DNA of 64,000 nucleotides from Halocaridina rubra (lineage: Eukaryota; Arthropoda; Malacostraca; Decapoda; Atyidae), in contig JAXCGZ010019153.1 of assembly GCA_037179515.1 (NCBI GenBank), positions 1-64,000 of the forward strand. The letters run 5' to 3'. Below, one piece after another: positions 11,600 to 23,602 of this stretch. Below the pieces are notes generated by a model that was not told the DNA's origin, did no database searches, and saw nothing but the letters and a program-made list of their open reading frames with translations. Position numbers and translations under genes: made by a program. Within the stretch, counting starts at the first letter, position 1. The number at the start of each line of letters is the position of its first letter.

Positions 11600-12577
11600 T
11601 TACATGATCACTTAAAAATGAAAGCAATGTATTATTCAATGGTAGCAATTAATTTTTGCGACAATATTATTACACCTAGCAAAACAGTAAAAAACCTAGG
11701 AATTCACTTTGATAACCACGTGTTGTTTGATTCCCACATAGATAAAGTATGCAAAAAGGTTACAGGAACATTAATGTACTTATCACGTATAAAAGACAAT
11801 TTTGAGACTACCACTCGAATAACTGTTGTTGAATCTCTAGTCCTAAGTCACATTAATTACTGCACAACTGTTTGGGGAGCTACCACTAAGACTCAGATAA
11901 ACAGAATACAGAAGCTTATTAATTTTGCAGCTCGAGTTGCCCTGGGAGGAATAAGAAAATATGACCACATCACACCAGCTCTCAATAAACTTGGGTGGCT
12001 GCGGGCAGAAAATAAGGTCGCTTATGCTATTTATGTTTTTGTATTCAAAATTTTGGACCATCATTATCCTAGCTGGCTATTTGATTTAAAAACAGTCAGG
12101 GATATAAGGGGAACCAACACAAGACAGAGCAGTGAGCTCTTTATTCACAGAACAAACACAGAAGCAGGTTCAAAGATGATCACTATCAAAGGGCCAACAC
12201 TCTGGAATAATATTCCAGAGCATCTTAAAAATGCATCCTCCTTCACAGCTTTCAAAGGCAAACTATATAGTTTTCTTTTGGACAAATAGTTGCTGCTCAT
12301 TAAGAACTAATTATTCTCATTGTAAGGAAACAAATATGGAAATGATGCCGATAATAACGATCCTGTATCTAGTGGCATACTTACTTCTTTATTATTAACA
12401 TTATTGTAACATTTTTATTACAGCATTATTATTTTCTATGAAAGCTACATTTAATTTAACTATATGTCTAACCCTCTTATTTATTAGTTTAATTACATTT
12501 GTACTTATAAGTTACTATTAATGTTGAATAACCTTTGTACAAAATGGAAATAAATGTTTGTTTGTTTGTTTGTTTGT
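11600..12577 (+). mobile_element. 5'-truncated LINE, RT C-terminal part, (TTTG)n tail
   Basis: The reading frame that closes at 12289 is still open over about 225 codons. It contains KTVKNLGIHFDNHVLFDSHI, SHINYCTTVWGA and GPTLWNNIPEHLKNASSF, typical of the region after the catalytic box in CR1/jockey-type LINE reverse transcriptases. The catalytic box itself is missing. The 3' UTR ends in ggaaataaatg plus a TGTT repeat to 12577. It lies in an eIF5B intron, in the sense orientation, about 170 bp before an exon. The 5' limit is approximate. Confidence 0.8.
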
Positions 12578-12750
12578 GATTCCATCTAAATTTTCCTTTT
12601 GTACGTCAGTTGAATATTTTGTATATTCCCTTTGTTTTAGTCTTGAATGAAACTAATAGGGTTGTAAGCCATAATTTTTGGATGATCAATTAAAAGTTTT
12701 TCTTAGATTTGTATATGGATTATCTTATTTGTAATGTTGTATATTTTTAG

Positions 12751-12978
12751 GTAAAAGATCGAGGCGTGTACGTTCAAGCATCTACTTTGGGTGCATTAGA
12801 AGCCCTTCTCGAATTCTTCAAGACCAACGACGTGCCTTATTCGGGTATTCGTGTAGGTCCTGTAGTAAAAAGAGATGTTATGAGAGCAGCAGCTATGCTA
12901 GAACATGATCCCATGTATGCTGTCATTTTAGCCTTTGATGTTAAAGTGGAAAAAGATGCCCAAGAGTTAGCTGATAAG
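12751..12978 (+). CDS. eIF5B: eIF5B internal exon (domain III)
   Basis: eIF5B is the cytosolic GTPase that joins ribosomal subunits and positions initiator tRNA at the last step of translation initiation. This exon runs from acceptor tatatttttag to donor gtaatt and gives 76 codons in phase 0. Motifs GVYVQASTLGALEALLEF, YSGIRVGPVVKRDVMRAA, EHDPMYAVILAFDV and KDAQELAD are the conserved domain III (alpha/beta/alpha) signature of eIF5B/aIF5B/IF2; the G domain would be upstream and is not in the window. The residues VKDR before GVYVQ belong to the linker from domain II. The next exon continues in phase without a missing residue. No ATG belongs here: any start would be in missing upstream exons. 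Confidence 0.95.
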
Positions 12979-13600
12979 GTAATTTGCATTCACTTCTCGT
13001 TCATGTATTATTCAGGTACTTAAACCTTTGATAGTTCTGTAGGTATATTCTTCAACCAGTATCTGGTTCCATTCTAACTTTTCACATTGTTATGTAAGTA
13101 ATGTTTAGTAAAAATAACTGTGCTATAGATACGTTATCCTATACCGATTTTTTTGTCTCAGTCAAAAGATCATAATTTCTTTTTTAATGATTACCATCGT
13201 GATGGCCACTACTGTAATTTTAAAATATAAAGGGCTTTTCCAATATGTGGTGTTCTTGTTTTTTGAATAATAATTTTTGTACACATATAACAATATATCC
13301 TACTGAAGCTTAGTAGGTGATTACACATTTATCCAAAACATTAAGTAAGAGGGATTCATCATACATCACCCAGCCTTTATTCATCTATAAGCTTTGTAGC
13401 ACGAAGAGAAAATTCAGTGGGAGGGGGATTGCTTGCTCTTTACTCTCCTATTTTTTTTAGTTTCTTACAATACGCGGGGTATATTTTTTCTCCTCTACCA
13501 CTTGGAGTAACCCTTTTAATGATAAGTATTGCTAATAAATTTTTAATTCTTTCTTCTTCATCACTAATGATACTTATTACTTTAATTATTATAATTGCAG
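12979..13600. other. eIF5B intron, 622 bp
   Basis: GT..AG phase 0 intron (gtaatt ... ataattgcag). No repeat or gene recognised inside it. Confidence 0.85.
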
Positions 13601-13744
13601 GAGGGGGTTAAAATATTTTCTGAGGAAACAATTTACCATCTTGGTGATAGATACGTTGAATACTTAAAGGATTATAAGAAGAAAAAACAAGATGAATTCA
13701 GGGCAGTAGCTGTTTTCCCAAGCAAGTTGAAAATCATACCTACG
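13601..13744 (+). CDS. eIF5B: eIF5B internal exon (end of domain III, linker helix)
   Basis: Forty-eight codons between acceptor ataattgcag and donor gtaagt, phase 0 at both ends. It encodes GVKIFSEETIYHLGDRY, a lysine-rich stretch (LKDYKKKKQDEFR), then VAVFPSKLKIIPT. In the eIF5B family this is the end of domain III and the long helix that connects it to domain IV. It joins the previous exon as ...ELADK-EGVKIF... and the next as ...KIIPT-AIFNKRDP, with no gap against the expected order. The residue T where many homologues have Q-Y is a minor difference at the exon border. Confidence 0.95.
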
Positions 13745-14077
13745 GTAAGTGTTGCATTGCACTGTAGTAAGAAAAAGTCACTTTGAATATTTTAAGCACT
13801 TTGTGAATGCTCATTGCAGTGATCAGTTTAAATGTCCTACACAGCTTTATTATTTATTTAATATAAAATAGACTATTAAATAAAAAAATTAAGCTTTTTT
13901 GGAGTGGTACTGTAGCAGGTGATTAAATTTTTTTTCACTCTTAGTACTTTATGAAATAATATATAGTAGTTTATTCATGGATGTTATTGGTTTATCATAG
14001 GATGGATCCTAAACTGTATTGTTCATACTGAAATAAGCTTACCAAGTACAAGTACTAATAGTGAATAGTCAACATAT
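13745..14077. other. eIF5B intron start, no feature
   Basis: First part of the 9.0-kb intron; nothing recognised. Confidence 0.6.
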
Positions 14078-14260
14078 TTTTTGAAACCAGTGTTATCTGC
14101 AGACTCCTTAAGGAACCTTACAGGGATATCTTCAGCTTCAGATGATTTGTTAGGCTTCAGAGAGCTAAGAACCCTGTGGAATTTGCATGCAGAAAAAATA
14201 GAGTTGTGTCCAGGGTTAGAGAGGGGTAAAGTTAAATTCAGATGCAATGAGAATTATAAA
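14078..14260 (-). mobile_element. Jockey-like LINE fragment (EN-RT linker)
   Basis: The minus-strand reading ACKFHRVLSSLKPNKSSEAE then DIPVRFLKESA matches the linker of the LINE at 59.8-63.3 kb (SCKVHKVLCSLKTNKAS) and the + fragment at 17200-17300 (LCSLKMNKESGLDDIPARFL). Frames are broken; fossil fragment. Confidence 0.7.
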
Positions 14261-15158
14261 TGGGTTCCCAAGGAGGTTCTAGAGGAGACTTAATACAGGC
14301 TCCCCTCACGTAATAATATATCCAACATCTACACTCAGAGTTATAGGCATTTTCCTCTAGCTCTGATGATTCTGAGCCCTCCAGGTATGTAACTCTCCCA
14401 TAGGGAACTATCTTACGGCAGGAAGAACAAAAGTATCCCACAGCAGGTAAAGTTTTGGGCACTTGTAGTCTTATTATACCCATAATCAAGCTTATCACCC
14501 AAAGAGAGCAGCTGGAATGGTGATCCTCTATACATAAAGGAGGCTCCTCCTCCTGTATATAACTAATGCTTTAGGGAATAATAATTTGAGATCAAAAATT
14601 AGCCCAAGACCTAGTTCATTGGTGTTCTTGGTGACTGAGCTGGGAAAAGTCCAGTGACTAACCTATTTTTAAAATATTCCTCGAAAGAGTTGCTTTGGGG
14701 TATTTCTATGGGAGGAGAGACAGTACTCTTCAAGAGTACTGAAAAATTGTCTGACAATTCAAGTGTAAATTCTGCCTCTATATGGATAATTATTGGTTGC
14801 AGACAATTCAGATTCTCCTAAGCCCCATTATGCCTCAATCTCACACTCAATATCTTGAGCAACTGCTAAACCCTTGTATCTCAGGACTACATTTCAGTTT
14901 TTTTAAGGTCCTACTCATCAGTCATGGAAGGTCCCCTTTATGGGGATGGTACAAAGGCAAAGCTTGCAGCTAGATGCCATCCTTCACCTCCCTTCCCTTT
15001 CACATTTTTTTGCCAGAATATTTAAAAGAATAATCATGTTTTTTATTTGAATTCATAGAGGTTATACATAGAAGAATAGTTAATGTATAGTTTTTGTTGA
15101 AATATTATCAATACTTTGGAAGTAATTCCATCTTGAAATTTGACATATTTTTACATAC
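14261..15158. other. No gene recognised
   Basis: Intronic sequence with only short unrelated ORFs. Confidence 0.5.
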
Positions 15159-15720
15159 CCGAGTTAACACGGGAGCTCCAAAAAAAATTGGAAAAATAGC
15201 ACGAAATATTAGTTACCCGTCCTTATTTTATTCCTTGTTCATACTATAAAATATAATCTTCAGTATATTGAAAACGAATGCCACTTCCATGAGATAGTAA
15301 ACGAAGATCGTGGGGGTTACAGGGGTGTACCGTCATTTACCAGTCGTTTATGCCCAGCCACTGGCATCGGATAAAGTATCGTCTTCTGATTCCTAGCTGT
15401 CATCGTAATCTGAAGATGAATATACACTACTAGATTCATCCCCTGAGTCTATTAGACCTTCATAATTTTCGCTACTACTTTCCTTGTCGCTCATTTTTAA
15501 CATAAAGGGTTATAAAATAGAAAAAACTTGGAGCTTATTCTCAGGGACAACTTACCATAACAAAACTAAGAGTAAACAATAGAAAGTGCCGTATATTGAG
15601 AAAAATGCTTACTAAACACTCGCTACTGGCGCTGAATTCATTGTCCGTGGTTATCAAAATGAGGTTTATAGTGCTTAATATGAACAATTATATTACCAAA
15701 AGAAGAACAATAATTCTTTT
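15159..15720 (-). mobile_element. Possible piggyBac-like remnant
   Basis: A minus-strand ATG at 15494 opens 33 acidic, serine-rich codons (MSDKESSSENYEGLIDSGDE, then VYSSSDYDDS) to a stop at 15393. The acidic stretch resumes behind the stop (ESEDDTLSDASGW). This composition resembles the N-terminus of piggyBac transposases. On the left, gttaacacgggagctcc has a TTAA, the piggyBac target, followed by a TIR-like start. No catalytic domain is present and the other end was not found, so this is a weak call. Confidence 0.3.
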
Positions 15721-15724
15721 AATC

Positions 15725-15920
15725 TAGTACAGTGGTAACGCACTGGCTTCGCATTCACGAGGTCGAAAGATCAGTTCCCGTCCAAGACCGAGAGTTTAAG
15801 CTGTTTCCTGGCAGGTACTGCTGTGTTTGGGCACCACAGTGGGGGGTTGGGGCTTGCCCCAGCAGACGAATACCCATTGTATAATGGAAATAAAGGTTTA
15901 TTATTATTATTATTATTATA
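15725..15920 (+). mobile_element. tRNA-derived SINE (family 2), (TTA)n tail
   Basis: Same family as 6826-7033: head tacagtggtaacgcactggc, B-box-like gaggtcgaaagatcag, body ccacagtggggggttgggg, then ggaaataaaggtt and (TTA)n. A short atctag may be duplicated at both sides. Confidence 0.8.
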
Positions 15921-16145
15921 TCTAGCATTACATTAAGCACGACATCCAGTGTGACAATGTAAAATACCTGTACACCATTGATATAATAAATTCAGCATTT
16001 TTATTACAAAGTTCTTACTATGGAAGGTGAAGAGTTGTTCTTGATATGCTATTATCATATGGTTATAGACATTTTTGAGTATTAATCACTAACTGCAACA
16101 CATAAAAAGCTGAAAATATGGATCAATAATATACATATGTTGCTC

Positions 16146-16290
16146 CCACCAATATATGTGCAGTGAAGCCTGCACCAAGTAGCAGCCAGCTCCCACCGAT
16201 GTAAACTCAGTGAAGACCTGAGCCAACTAGCAGCCAATTCCCACCGATGTAAACAAGGTGAAGGCCTGTGGCAATTAGCGGCCAACTCTC
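16146..16290. repeat. Minisatellite, about 47-bp unit x 3
   Basis: ccaccaatat, ccaccgatgt and ccaccgatgt start at about 16146, 16193 and 16241; each is followed by a gtgaag...agcagccagctc-like stretch. Divergent copies. Confidence 0.75.
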
Positions 16291-16429
16291 GAAGCAGTGG
16301 CTCTTGTCCAGTGTTGCCACAGCTCCGTCAGCAGTGTTTGTGACTTTGAAACTAAAAAATTATAAATTGGCTGTTTCAGATTTTGTCCATTGTTCTGATA
16401 TCCATTAAACGGGGGTCCTTAAAACTAAG

Positions 16430-16431
<2 letters not shown>

Positions 16432-16516
<85 letters not shown>
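16432..16516. repeat. (TA)n microsatellite
   Basis: About 42 TA units; no transposon end recognised at either border. Confidence 0.98.
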
Positions 16517-16521
<5 letters not shown>

Positions 16522-16689
16522 AAAAGTACAGATTTATTTTTTTCCTCCATATTGTTGCAGTTTTCCTTCATCTTCTGAAAAATGTCATGTCACACCTAAC
16601 AGTGATCAAATGGCATGTTAAGGCTGGTGTTTAGTACCTAGCATGGTGATTTGTGTAAGTTTCTCCTTGGTTTTACACTGGATGAGTGC

Positions 16690-17300
16690 TGCCTTTAGAC
16701 CCATAACCCTGTTTATGAAGCCCAAAAAATTGTTTCATCCTAATCTTGGGAATGGAGGCATTATTCCCCTCAACTAACCAAATAGTCTTCTGGTTAATCC
16801 TAGGTTTAACTATGCCTACTCCATGGCTATTCAGGCCAGGGATCGGGCATACTGATCATACCAAGCCTCTCATTATTTAGCTTGCTCTGCTTTTATTACA
16901 GCCAGGAATAGCTGCTCTGCTCTAATTCATAGGTCTGAAGCTTCCTTTTTTTGAAGGAAACTTGACTGCCTGAAGTCTTCTTTTGTCCTTGTAAAACAGC
17001 TCTCCAAACTCTCCAAATACCTTCTAACTAAAGCTTTTGTCTTTTCATTCATCCTGATGGTTCTGTAGCTTGCTCTCCAGCTGACAAAATTACTCTCTTT
17101 GGTTTTAATTTTTCTGCTAAGTCTTCTGTAACTGATATCAGCGCACATTTCCATCGTACTTTACTCCTCTCTTAATTCTGAGCCCCCCCTATTTTTTCTA
17201 CCCGCAAAATCCTTAGGGTACTTTGCTCTCTGAAGATGAACAAGGAATCTGGACTTGATGATATCCCTGCAAGGTTCCTTAAGGAGTGTACAAATAAATA
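16690..17300 (+). mobile_element. Jockey-like LINE fragment
   Basis: Broken frames read SMAIQARDRAY, then ACSAFITARNSCSA, matching RACSMDIQTRD and SAFIAARNHCTG of the minus-strand LINE near 62.2-62.4 kb, then LCSLKMNKESGLDDIPARFL near 17230. No RT core present. Confidence 0.7.
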
Positions 17301-18054
17301 TGTCGATGAAATATCGTAAGATATATTTTCAAAAAAGGAAGAAAACAAATATTAAACCAATATTTTTACAAGAAAACGTAGCAATGATAGTAAAAACTGG
17401 GTATTTATAAAAATGAGAAATAAGAAAAATACCCTTTAACGAATACTTGTCTTAAACAAGAATTTCTAATTCTGATATCATAGGTGGCATTTACAGCCTA
17501 TTTGGGTGGAGCCTATTTTGTAGAAAAGAATGCTAATATATTCAAATGTCGTGATTAAGACCCTAAACAATTATAGTTTTTTTGCTTTATTTGATGGAAC
17601 TCCAGGTTTGTGGCATTAAATCTTTTGTGGAATTTAGTATCATGTGCAATGGGTGGATTTTAACTATTGGAGTTTTTGAGCGTCGCTGCTCAATAGTCAT
17701 TTTCAATCCTTTTTTTCTCTATATATAATTCCTTCTGATGCGAGGAATGAGAATAACACTCCCCTTGTTCCCTGCCTATTGTAAAAGTTTACGAAAGGGG
17801 TGGAGTGAGGGGATTGGAAAGCCATCCCTGCTCCATATATTCTTTCTGATAAGGGATCAAGCATACCTTAATGGGAAGTACTTGGACTCAGCCATCCTTC
17901 TTACGAGGGAGTTTTTGACATGGCACTGAATATTAGTAGATAGCTCATCCCCACATTTTTTTGTGTTGCAGTGCATTAAACTGATGCCATTTAAATATGA
18001 TACAGCAGTTCTAAAAGCGTTGAACACTTCGTCTCATTATTTATATCTTTAACT
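17301..18054. other. No gene recognised
   Basis: Intronic AT-rich sequence, nothing recognised. Confidence 0.5.
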
Positions 18055-18225
18055 GTGGTGCCGCGATAGCACAGTGGTAGAGGGCGTGAGTCGGGAAGCA
18101 ACTAATGACGGTTCGATTTCACCAGGGTGCATTAGGAAAGGCCTCCAGCCTTAATCCTCCCAGCTCCCACATGTCCCTGTCTGCGCTCATTCATATGGGG
18201 ACTAGTTGTGACACATAAAACGGTG
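18055..18225 (+). mobile_element. tRNA-derived SINE (family 3)
   Basis: The head ccgcgatagcacagtggtag and B-box-like gacggttcgatttcacc are tRNA-like. The 3' part has atggggactagttgtgacac, shared with the inserts at 22528, 25578 and 46850. The 3' limit is approximate. Confidence 0.7.
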
Positions 18226-18654
18226 CGTTTATTTCTTGACATGTATTCCTTTAAATATGTCTTTGGGCCTTTGAAGGTACATCATTTGTTATTATTATCC
18301 TGATCTCAGACCTAAATAAATATTTGACTTTGGAATATACATAGAGTACATTTCTCCTCTATCTTTAATGAGTGGATGTTGCGGTATTACAAGATTATCT
18401 AATTATAGGATGACTAAAGCATGTTATTATTTACTATAATGTGCAAATAAGATTATCGTTTGAGACATATGGATTAAGAATAATGACAAGATGTATTATT
18501 AATTTTCTGAACAAACTGTCATATAGTAGGTTGGCTCATGGCACCAGCCGCCCGTTGCAATACTACAGCTGAAGGTTTTTTGGACTTAAATAGGTCTGTC
18601 CAGGACAGTTCGATGTTAAGTCTTTTTTCAGTTACGGTTCTTTTTCTATGCCTA

Positions 18655-18834
18655 CAGCTACACTGAATATTCTTGGATGTTCATCACACATCTTTTATTA
18701 TCCCTTCACATCTGACAAGTCATTACACTCTCCATCTCTGTTTCTCTTTACTTTATGTATTCTTCGTGCCCAGGCCCGATGATGGCTGTTTTATTTTATA
18801 ATTTTTTTTTTGGCCCGTCCTGGTTTCACAATCA
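18655..18834 (-). mobile_element. TIR family B arm fragment
   Basis: Contains atcccttcacatctgacaag, cattacactctccatctctg and ggcccgtcctggtttcacaa, as at 1-200. No terminal CAGTAATCC is seen. It runs into an A-rich tract and then a LINE. Confidence 0.6.
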
Positions 18835-18849
18835 TAAAAAAAATAAAAG

Positions 18850-20400
18850 AAAAAGAAAAAAATAAACTGGCTCCTGTGCTTTGTCGTCATTTTTGCCTAT
18901 TTCTCTCAATCAGTATCTGTCTTTCATATTGTAAGCACGTTTATCTATTTCCTAAGAAGGGTGACATTTCTTTTCCTTCCAATTGCCCTAACTTCTGCTA
19001 TCGCTTAAGTGTTTGAAACTTTGCTTAATTGTCACTTCTTAAAACAATCGATCACCAATACAGCTTCTGCAAAACAAGAGCCACTGGTTACCTCATGTCC
19101 TGTCTCATCCATAAATGCTTATCTCTGAAGAACTATGGGGAAGCCATTGTCGTTGTCACTGATATCACTAAAATTTTGACAGTGTGGGGCACAAGGCTCT
19201 GTTAGTCAAACTTCCTGCTTTAGACTTTTCCCATCCTCACCGTTTTCTGATTCTCTATTATATTTGTTATTGTTGATGGCACAACATCTAGCTCATTTCC
19301 AGTTACCAGTGGGGTTCTACAGGGTTCAGTTCTTTTGCCTACTTTGTTCATTTCCTTCAGCAATGATCTTCTATCCCCATCTTCCTTTCTTCTCTATGCC
19401 TTTGCCAATGATTTTATTCTTCATGTTTCCTCTGCCTTCTCCTCATTACCTTGTCTGCTGCTTGAAATCAGTCTTATATCACTCTTTCTTTAACTCTCAA
19501 CTCCAATTTGCAGAGTATATTTGAGTGGGGCACCCAAGATTTAGTCAAACTTAATGCCTCCAAGACTCAATTTCTGACTATTTCTTTATAATTTTCACCT
19601 ACTGATACCCATATTGTCTATGAAGACAACAAAGTTTATCCTCTTAATTCTTTAAACATATTAGGCATTCAGATAGCCTCTTACTTGTTTTGGGGGTATC
19701 ACGTAATTCTAATTTCTAAAGTTGCATATAAAAAAATGGCAGTTCTGTTTCGTTGACATCATTACTTTTCCTTTTCCCAATTACTAATAATCTTTAAAGG
19801 CTTTATCTGTCCCTGCTTAGAGTACTGCGTTAACATCTTGGGTGCCTCTTATTCTAATCTCCTTGATATAGTTGATTCTAAGGCCACCGGACTCGTTAAT
19901 GAGCCTTCTCTCACTTCTAATGTTAATTATCTTTCTCTTAGCTGAAAAGTATCATATCTTTCTTTTTTCTATCGGTGGTACTACCATCGCTGCTCTGATG
20001 AGTTGGTGAGTTGCACCCTTCCTACAGTGGCAAGGCAGTGTAACGCATGCCAAGCGGCCTTATCATACAGGTAATGTGTGGAGATTTGTAGCTCGCCTAT
20101 TGGTTGGTGCAGTGAATGCTTCTCTCCTTCCACTTTCAGATTCTTCTGTCTTTCCTAACTCTTATGACCTTTCTTCCCTCAAGAACCTGCTCTGTTGTCA
20201 TCTCAGGGCCTAATCTTACCATATTTCTAGGTCTTCATTTCTTTGACTTATTTCATCCAGTAGTTTTCTTATTATTTATCATTCTCTTATTTCTGCCTTC
20301 TTCTTAAGCTTCTACTTTTTGTTCTTCTCAGTGTTGTCTTGGTGCTTTGGCCAGATTAGGGCAACCTTCTTTTCCTGTCTCAGTATCACACATAAAAAAA
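18850..20400 (+). mobile_element. Decayed jockey-like LINE (RT region to near 3' end)
   Basis: Reading across several frames gives FPKKGDISFPSNCPN (usual motif PKKGD.SNPSNYRPI), a GHKALLVKLPALDF-like stretch, ICRVYLSGAPKI and FYRWYYHRCSDELVSC. The same order occurs in the minus-strand copy at 59.8-63.3 kb (LLVKLPADG; ICRGYRNGAPKI). Many stops and shifts. It lies in sense orientation in the 9.0-kb eIF5B intron. Confidence 0.7.
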
Positions 20401-22527
20401 CAGCCTAATGTAAAACAGCCTTGGTTAAACCCCTACATCACAGCTTCAGCATAGTTTTCACTGACCCAGTTCATGAAGGACCTTCAAGAATTTTTCCAAT
20501 TATTGCAAGATAACCTTGGAAAAGTGGTATTGGTTTTGTTAATAAAGCTCATTACCTCTTAGGCATTACACTTCAACATTCACACCAAAGACGTGTTCCT
20601 TACCTCACTTACCTCGGCCTGCAAAATTAGTGACTATGGCACTTTCAGATGGTAAGACAGCTTCATCAGGCATCTTTTAGTTAGTTTTCTACCTATTCAT
20701 TAAGTTATAGCCTCCTTTGCCAAGAGTGAATGTCATGTACATCACAAGTACCCAGGTATCATTAAACTACTCTAAAGAGTACCTCACCCAATGGGATGCT
20801 CTAAAAAAATCAACCATAATATCTCCTTTAAGTACAATGCAGGTATTTTATTGCCCTACACCGAGAGGAAAAGAGTTATATGCACATGCCTCCAAATTCC
20901 TCTGCTATTCCATAAAACTACCTGATTCAAAATATAAAGTTTTCACCATTGGAGGACATTGCCATCTCAGGATTGAATGAGATACAATTACATAGCAGGT
21001 GCTAGAGGAAGGGCATCCTGAGTTTCCTAAATTCTCCAAAACGTTGAGCCTAGACTCCTTAACCTCTAGAGCATATGTAACAATGTTTCACAATTGTGAA
21101 TAAAACTATGTTCTGCCGCTTGATTCTGGGATTGGCTGAGGTATCCCTAGAAAGCAGTCCTTAACAGGCTGCATGGACACTCCAAAATATATGCTTTTAT
21201 CTCCTTAAAGAATCCTTTTGCTTTAAGATTTCAAGGTTACTTGAAAGCTGATTATCATTTCTTAGAGTCACTCTATTGTATTAGTTATAATTTAGGAATG
21301 TTTTATTACTTGTTAATGAAGGAAAACTTGATTGATTTGCAAGAAAATATGGATGCATGAAAAGTGAATAGTTTGTGGACTGTAAATACCTGAATAATGA
21401 GTAAATAATCAAAGAAATTAAAAAGAAAGAGATTTTGACGGTAAATTTAAGAGCTTCTCTAAAATTTAAGTAGGGTGAATTTCTCAGATGGTCTTCCTTT
21501 TAGTGAAATTTTATTTGGGATTCTTGAGTAATGTCTCCACGAAATATGGTACTGTTTTGTATTTTTAATTGTTTATCGTTTCTGGATGAATGAATTGATT
21601 ATACATAATGTTTTATGGGGGAGGGAGGCTTGTTACCATATTGATTAAATCGTGGTGTAGGTAAGCAGTGCCTATGGTTGTGCGTTGCCCTTTTGGCCTT
21701 AAGTGGTTTTGGTTAGGTTAGGTTAATTTATTTTAGTGCCAAAAGGGCAATAATGGAACAGTTTAGTGCCAAAAAGGACCCAACCCATCTGTGGCTGTGT
21801 ATTTTTTTATTTTTTTCCATCTTTATAATTACTGTCTCTCTAAATGTCAGGGTGGAATATCCCAAGCAAAAATTACCCTTTCAGCCAAAAAATAGGTAAA
21901 TTTTGGTATTTTCTCTTCTCTGACAAATGTTTATCCTCTATTATCCCACAGACTGGTTTTCTTTCTCCTAAGCATATTAAGAGGAAACGATCTTAAATAT
22001 ATGAAGATATTACTATAGATTTTTATGTAACAAAGATGCAACTTGTATTAATAGTACTTTATGGGCCTTGGCATTTTTGGTAGTCGTTACTTTAGGACTT
22101 AGTAGCTTAGAGGATTAGCAAAATATTCCAAATTCAAGCTGTGTGGGCTGTTCATGTAACCTTTATAACTTTTTTTATGTAATATTTCATTGAAGTACAC
22201 TCTTGTTTATGACTGGAACAGAGGAACTGACGTGGCAAAGCTTCATCATACCCTGTTTACCTTCATTTTCTCTGAATTAATTTTGCAGCAACAATAGGAG
22301 GGTGAGAATTCTTAGAGGAAGGGATTGCCATCCCCGTCCTTCACATGTGCAATGAATAACTCCTACTGCTTTCAGGGTGTATTAGAGTATTCTTTTTTTA
22401 ACATTTATGTCGTCGCTATTCTTGAAATGTATATCTATCCAGTTTTTTATGCACATTGTCCACAGTTTTTCTATACTAATTATTAATATGATTTATATTA
22501 TAAGTTTCAATGAAATGCACCATTTCA
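20401..22527. other. No gene recognised
   Basis: Long AT-rich intronic stretch. One 87-codon ORF (20717-20980) has no recognisable domain and no support. A few TTAGG-like words occur at about 21710. Confidence 0.5.
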
Positions 22528-22680
22528 TGTGTCGTTAGTTCCCTTAAATGGGGGTGGACAGTCAGGTTGGAACTGGGAGATTATGATTAGATCCCCTTCC
22601 TAGCATTCCAAAGCTGGCTCGAACATGGGTCAGTGACTTCACAACTCATTCGTCCTACCACTGAGCCGCCGCAGCTCCCA
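22528..22680 (-). mobile_element. tRNA-derived SINE (family 3)
   Basis: Minus-strand head gcggcggctcagtggtagga and B-box-like catgttcgagccagc, then a 3' part with cctgactgtccacccccat and gggaactaacgacacat, matching the family 3 tail. Confidence 0.7.
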
Positions 22681-22782
22681 TCTCATAATTTCATATGTAT
22701 TATTAATGTATTGTAGATATTTTATGCGATTAATGTTACAAATATTTTTTTGCTCAAAAGTTGATATTGGTTATTGTTGCAG

Positions 22783-22878
22783 GCCATATTCAACAAGCGT
22801 GATCCTATTATTTTGGGAGTTTCTGTAGATGCAGGAGTGCTAAGAACTGGTACACCTTTATGTGTACCTTCAAAAGAG
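22783..22878 (+). CDS. eIF5B: eIF5B internal exon (domain IV beta-barrel start)
   Basis: Thirty-two codons between acceptor attgttgcag and donor gtaagg, phase 0. It encodes AIFNKRDPIILGVSVDAGVL, then RTGTPLCVPSKE, the first strands of domain IV. In eIF5B, domain IV contacts the acceptor end of initiator Met-tRNA and the C-terminus of eIF1A. It is too short to stand out as an ORF. It was recognised because it exactly supplies the residues missing between the exons at 13601-13744 and 45395-45664, with consensus splice sites on both sides. It is isolated by introns of 9.0 and 22.5 kb. Confidence 0.95.
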
Positions 22879-23124
22879 GTAAGGTTGCACTATAAAATAC
22901 TCACTAATAAGCACTAAACCACTGACAATGCTAAAATGAAGTTGGATCTTGCAACTTGAATTAAATAATTTTCTTCTAGCAAAATATATGTAGATATTCT
23001 TAAAAAAGTACATTTTTCTTGATGAGGTTACTTCCTTTTCAGTTTAGAAATGATGAATATTTACATAAAGATATCATGAAATATAAAAACTTAAATTTAG
23101 CTACTCATATATTATAGTGTTAAA

Positions 23125-23127
<3 letters not shown>
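22879..23127. other. eIF5B intron start, no feature
   Basis: Start of the 22.5-kb intron (22879-45394); nothing recognised before the TA array. Confidence 0.6.

Positions 23128-23192
<65 letters not shown>
23128..23192. repeat. (TA)n microsatellite, interrupted
   Basis: About 30 TA units with phase breaks; not next to a recognised element end. Confidence 0.95.
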
Positions 23193-23193
<1 letters not shown>

Positions 23194-23602
23194 TCCAAAT
23201 TAACATTTCATGACCTAGAATACTATTTTTGCTCATACGTTGGTGTAATGACCTTTATATTTTTTATGAGTGTCTGCAATAAAATTTTAAATTAGCACAT
23301 TAATAGCACATTATTTTGAAATGATTAAATACAGTAATTTTAATGTTACATCTTTGGTAGTAACTCTTTAAACAAGGTTTTATTATACCTTAATTATGTA
23401 AAATTCTATCCTCCAGGGATTGTTATCCTTACTGTATTTTACATCCCATATCCCATTAAAACCAGCGGAATGTGCCAACTTAACTAAACAGTCAAAGTAA
23501 TGAAGTTACATCAAGCTCACCCAATCTCACCTCTCTTTCAAATGATGCGTGACAGCTAAAATAATTCAAAGAGAAGGATTTCCAACCTCCTATTTCCCTA
23601 TA

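Noticed and set aside
20717..20980. 87-codon ORF as a possible gene
   Set aside because: No recognisable domain, no splice context, within an eIF5B intron near LINE debris.
21705..21728. Interstitial telomeric TTAGG repeat
   Set aside because: Only two to three TTAGG-like words (ggttaggttaggtt) in AT-rich DNA; too short to support.
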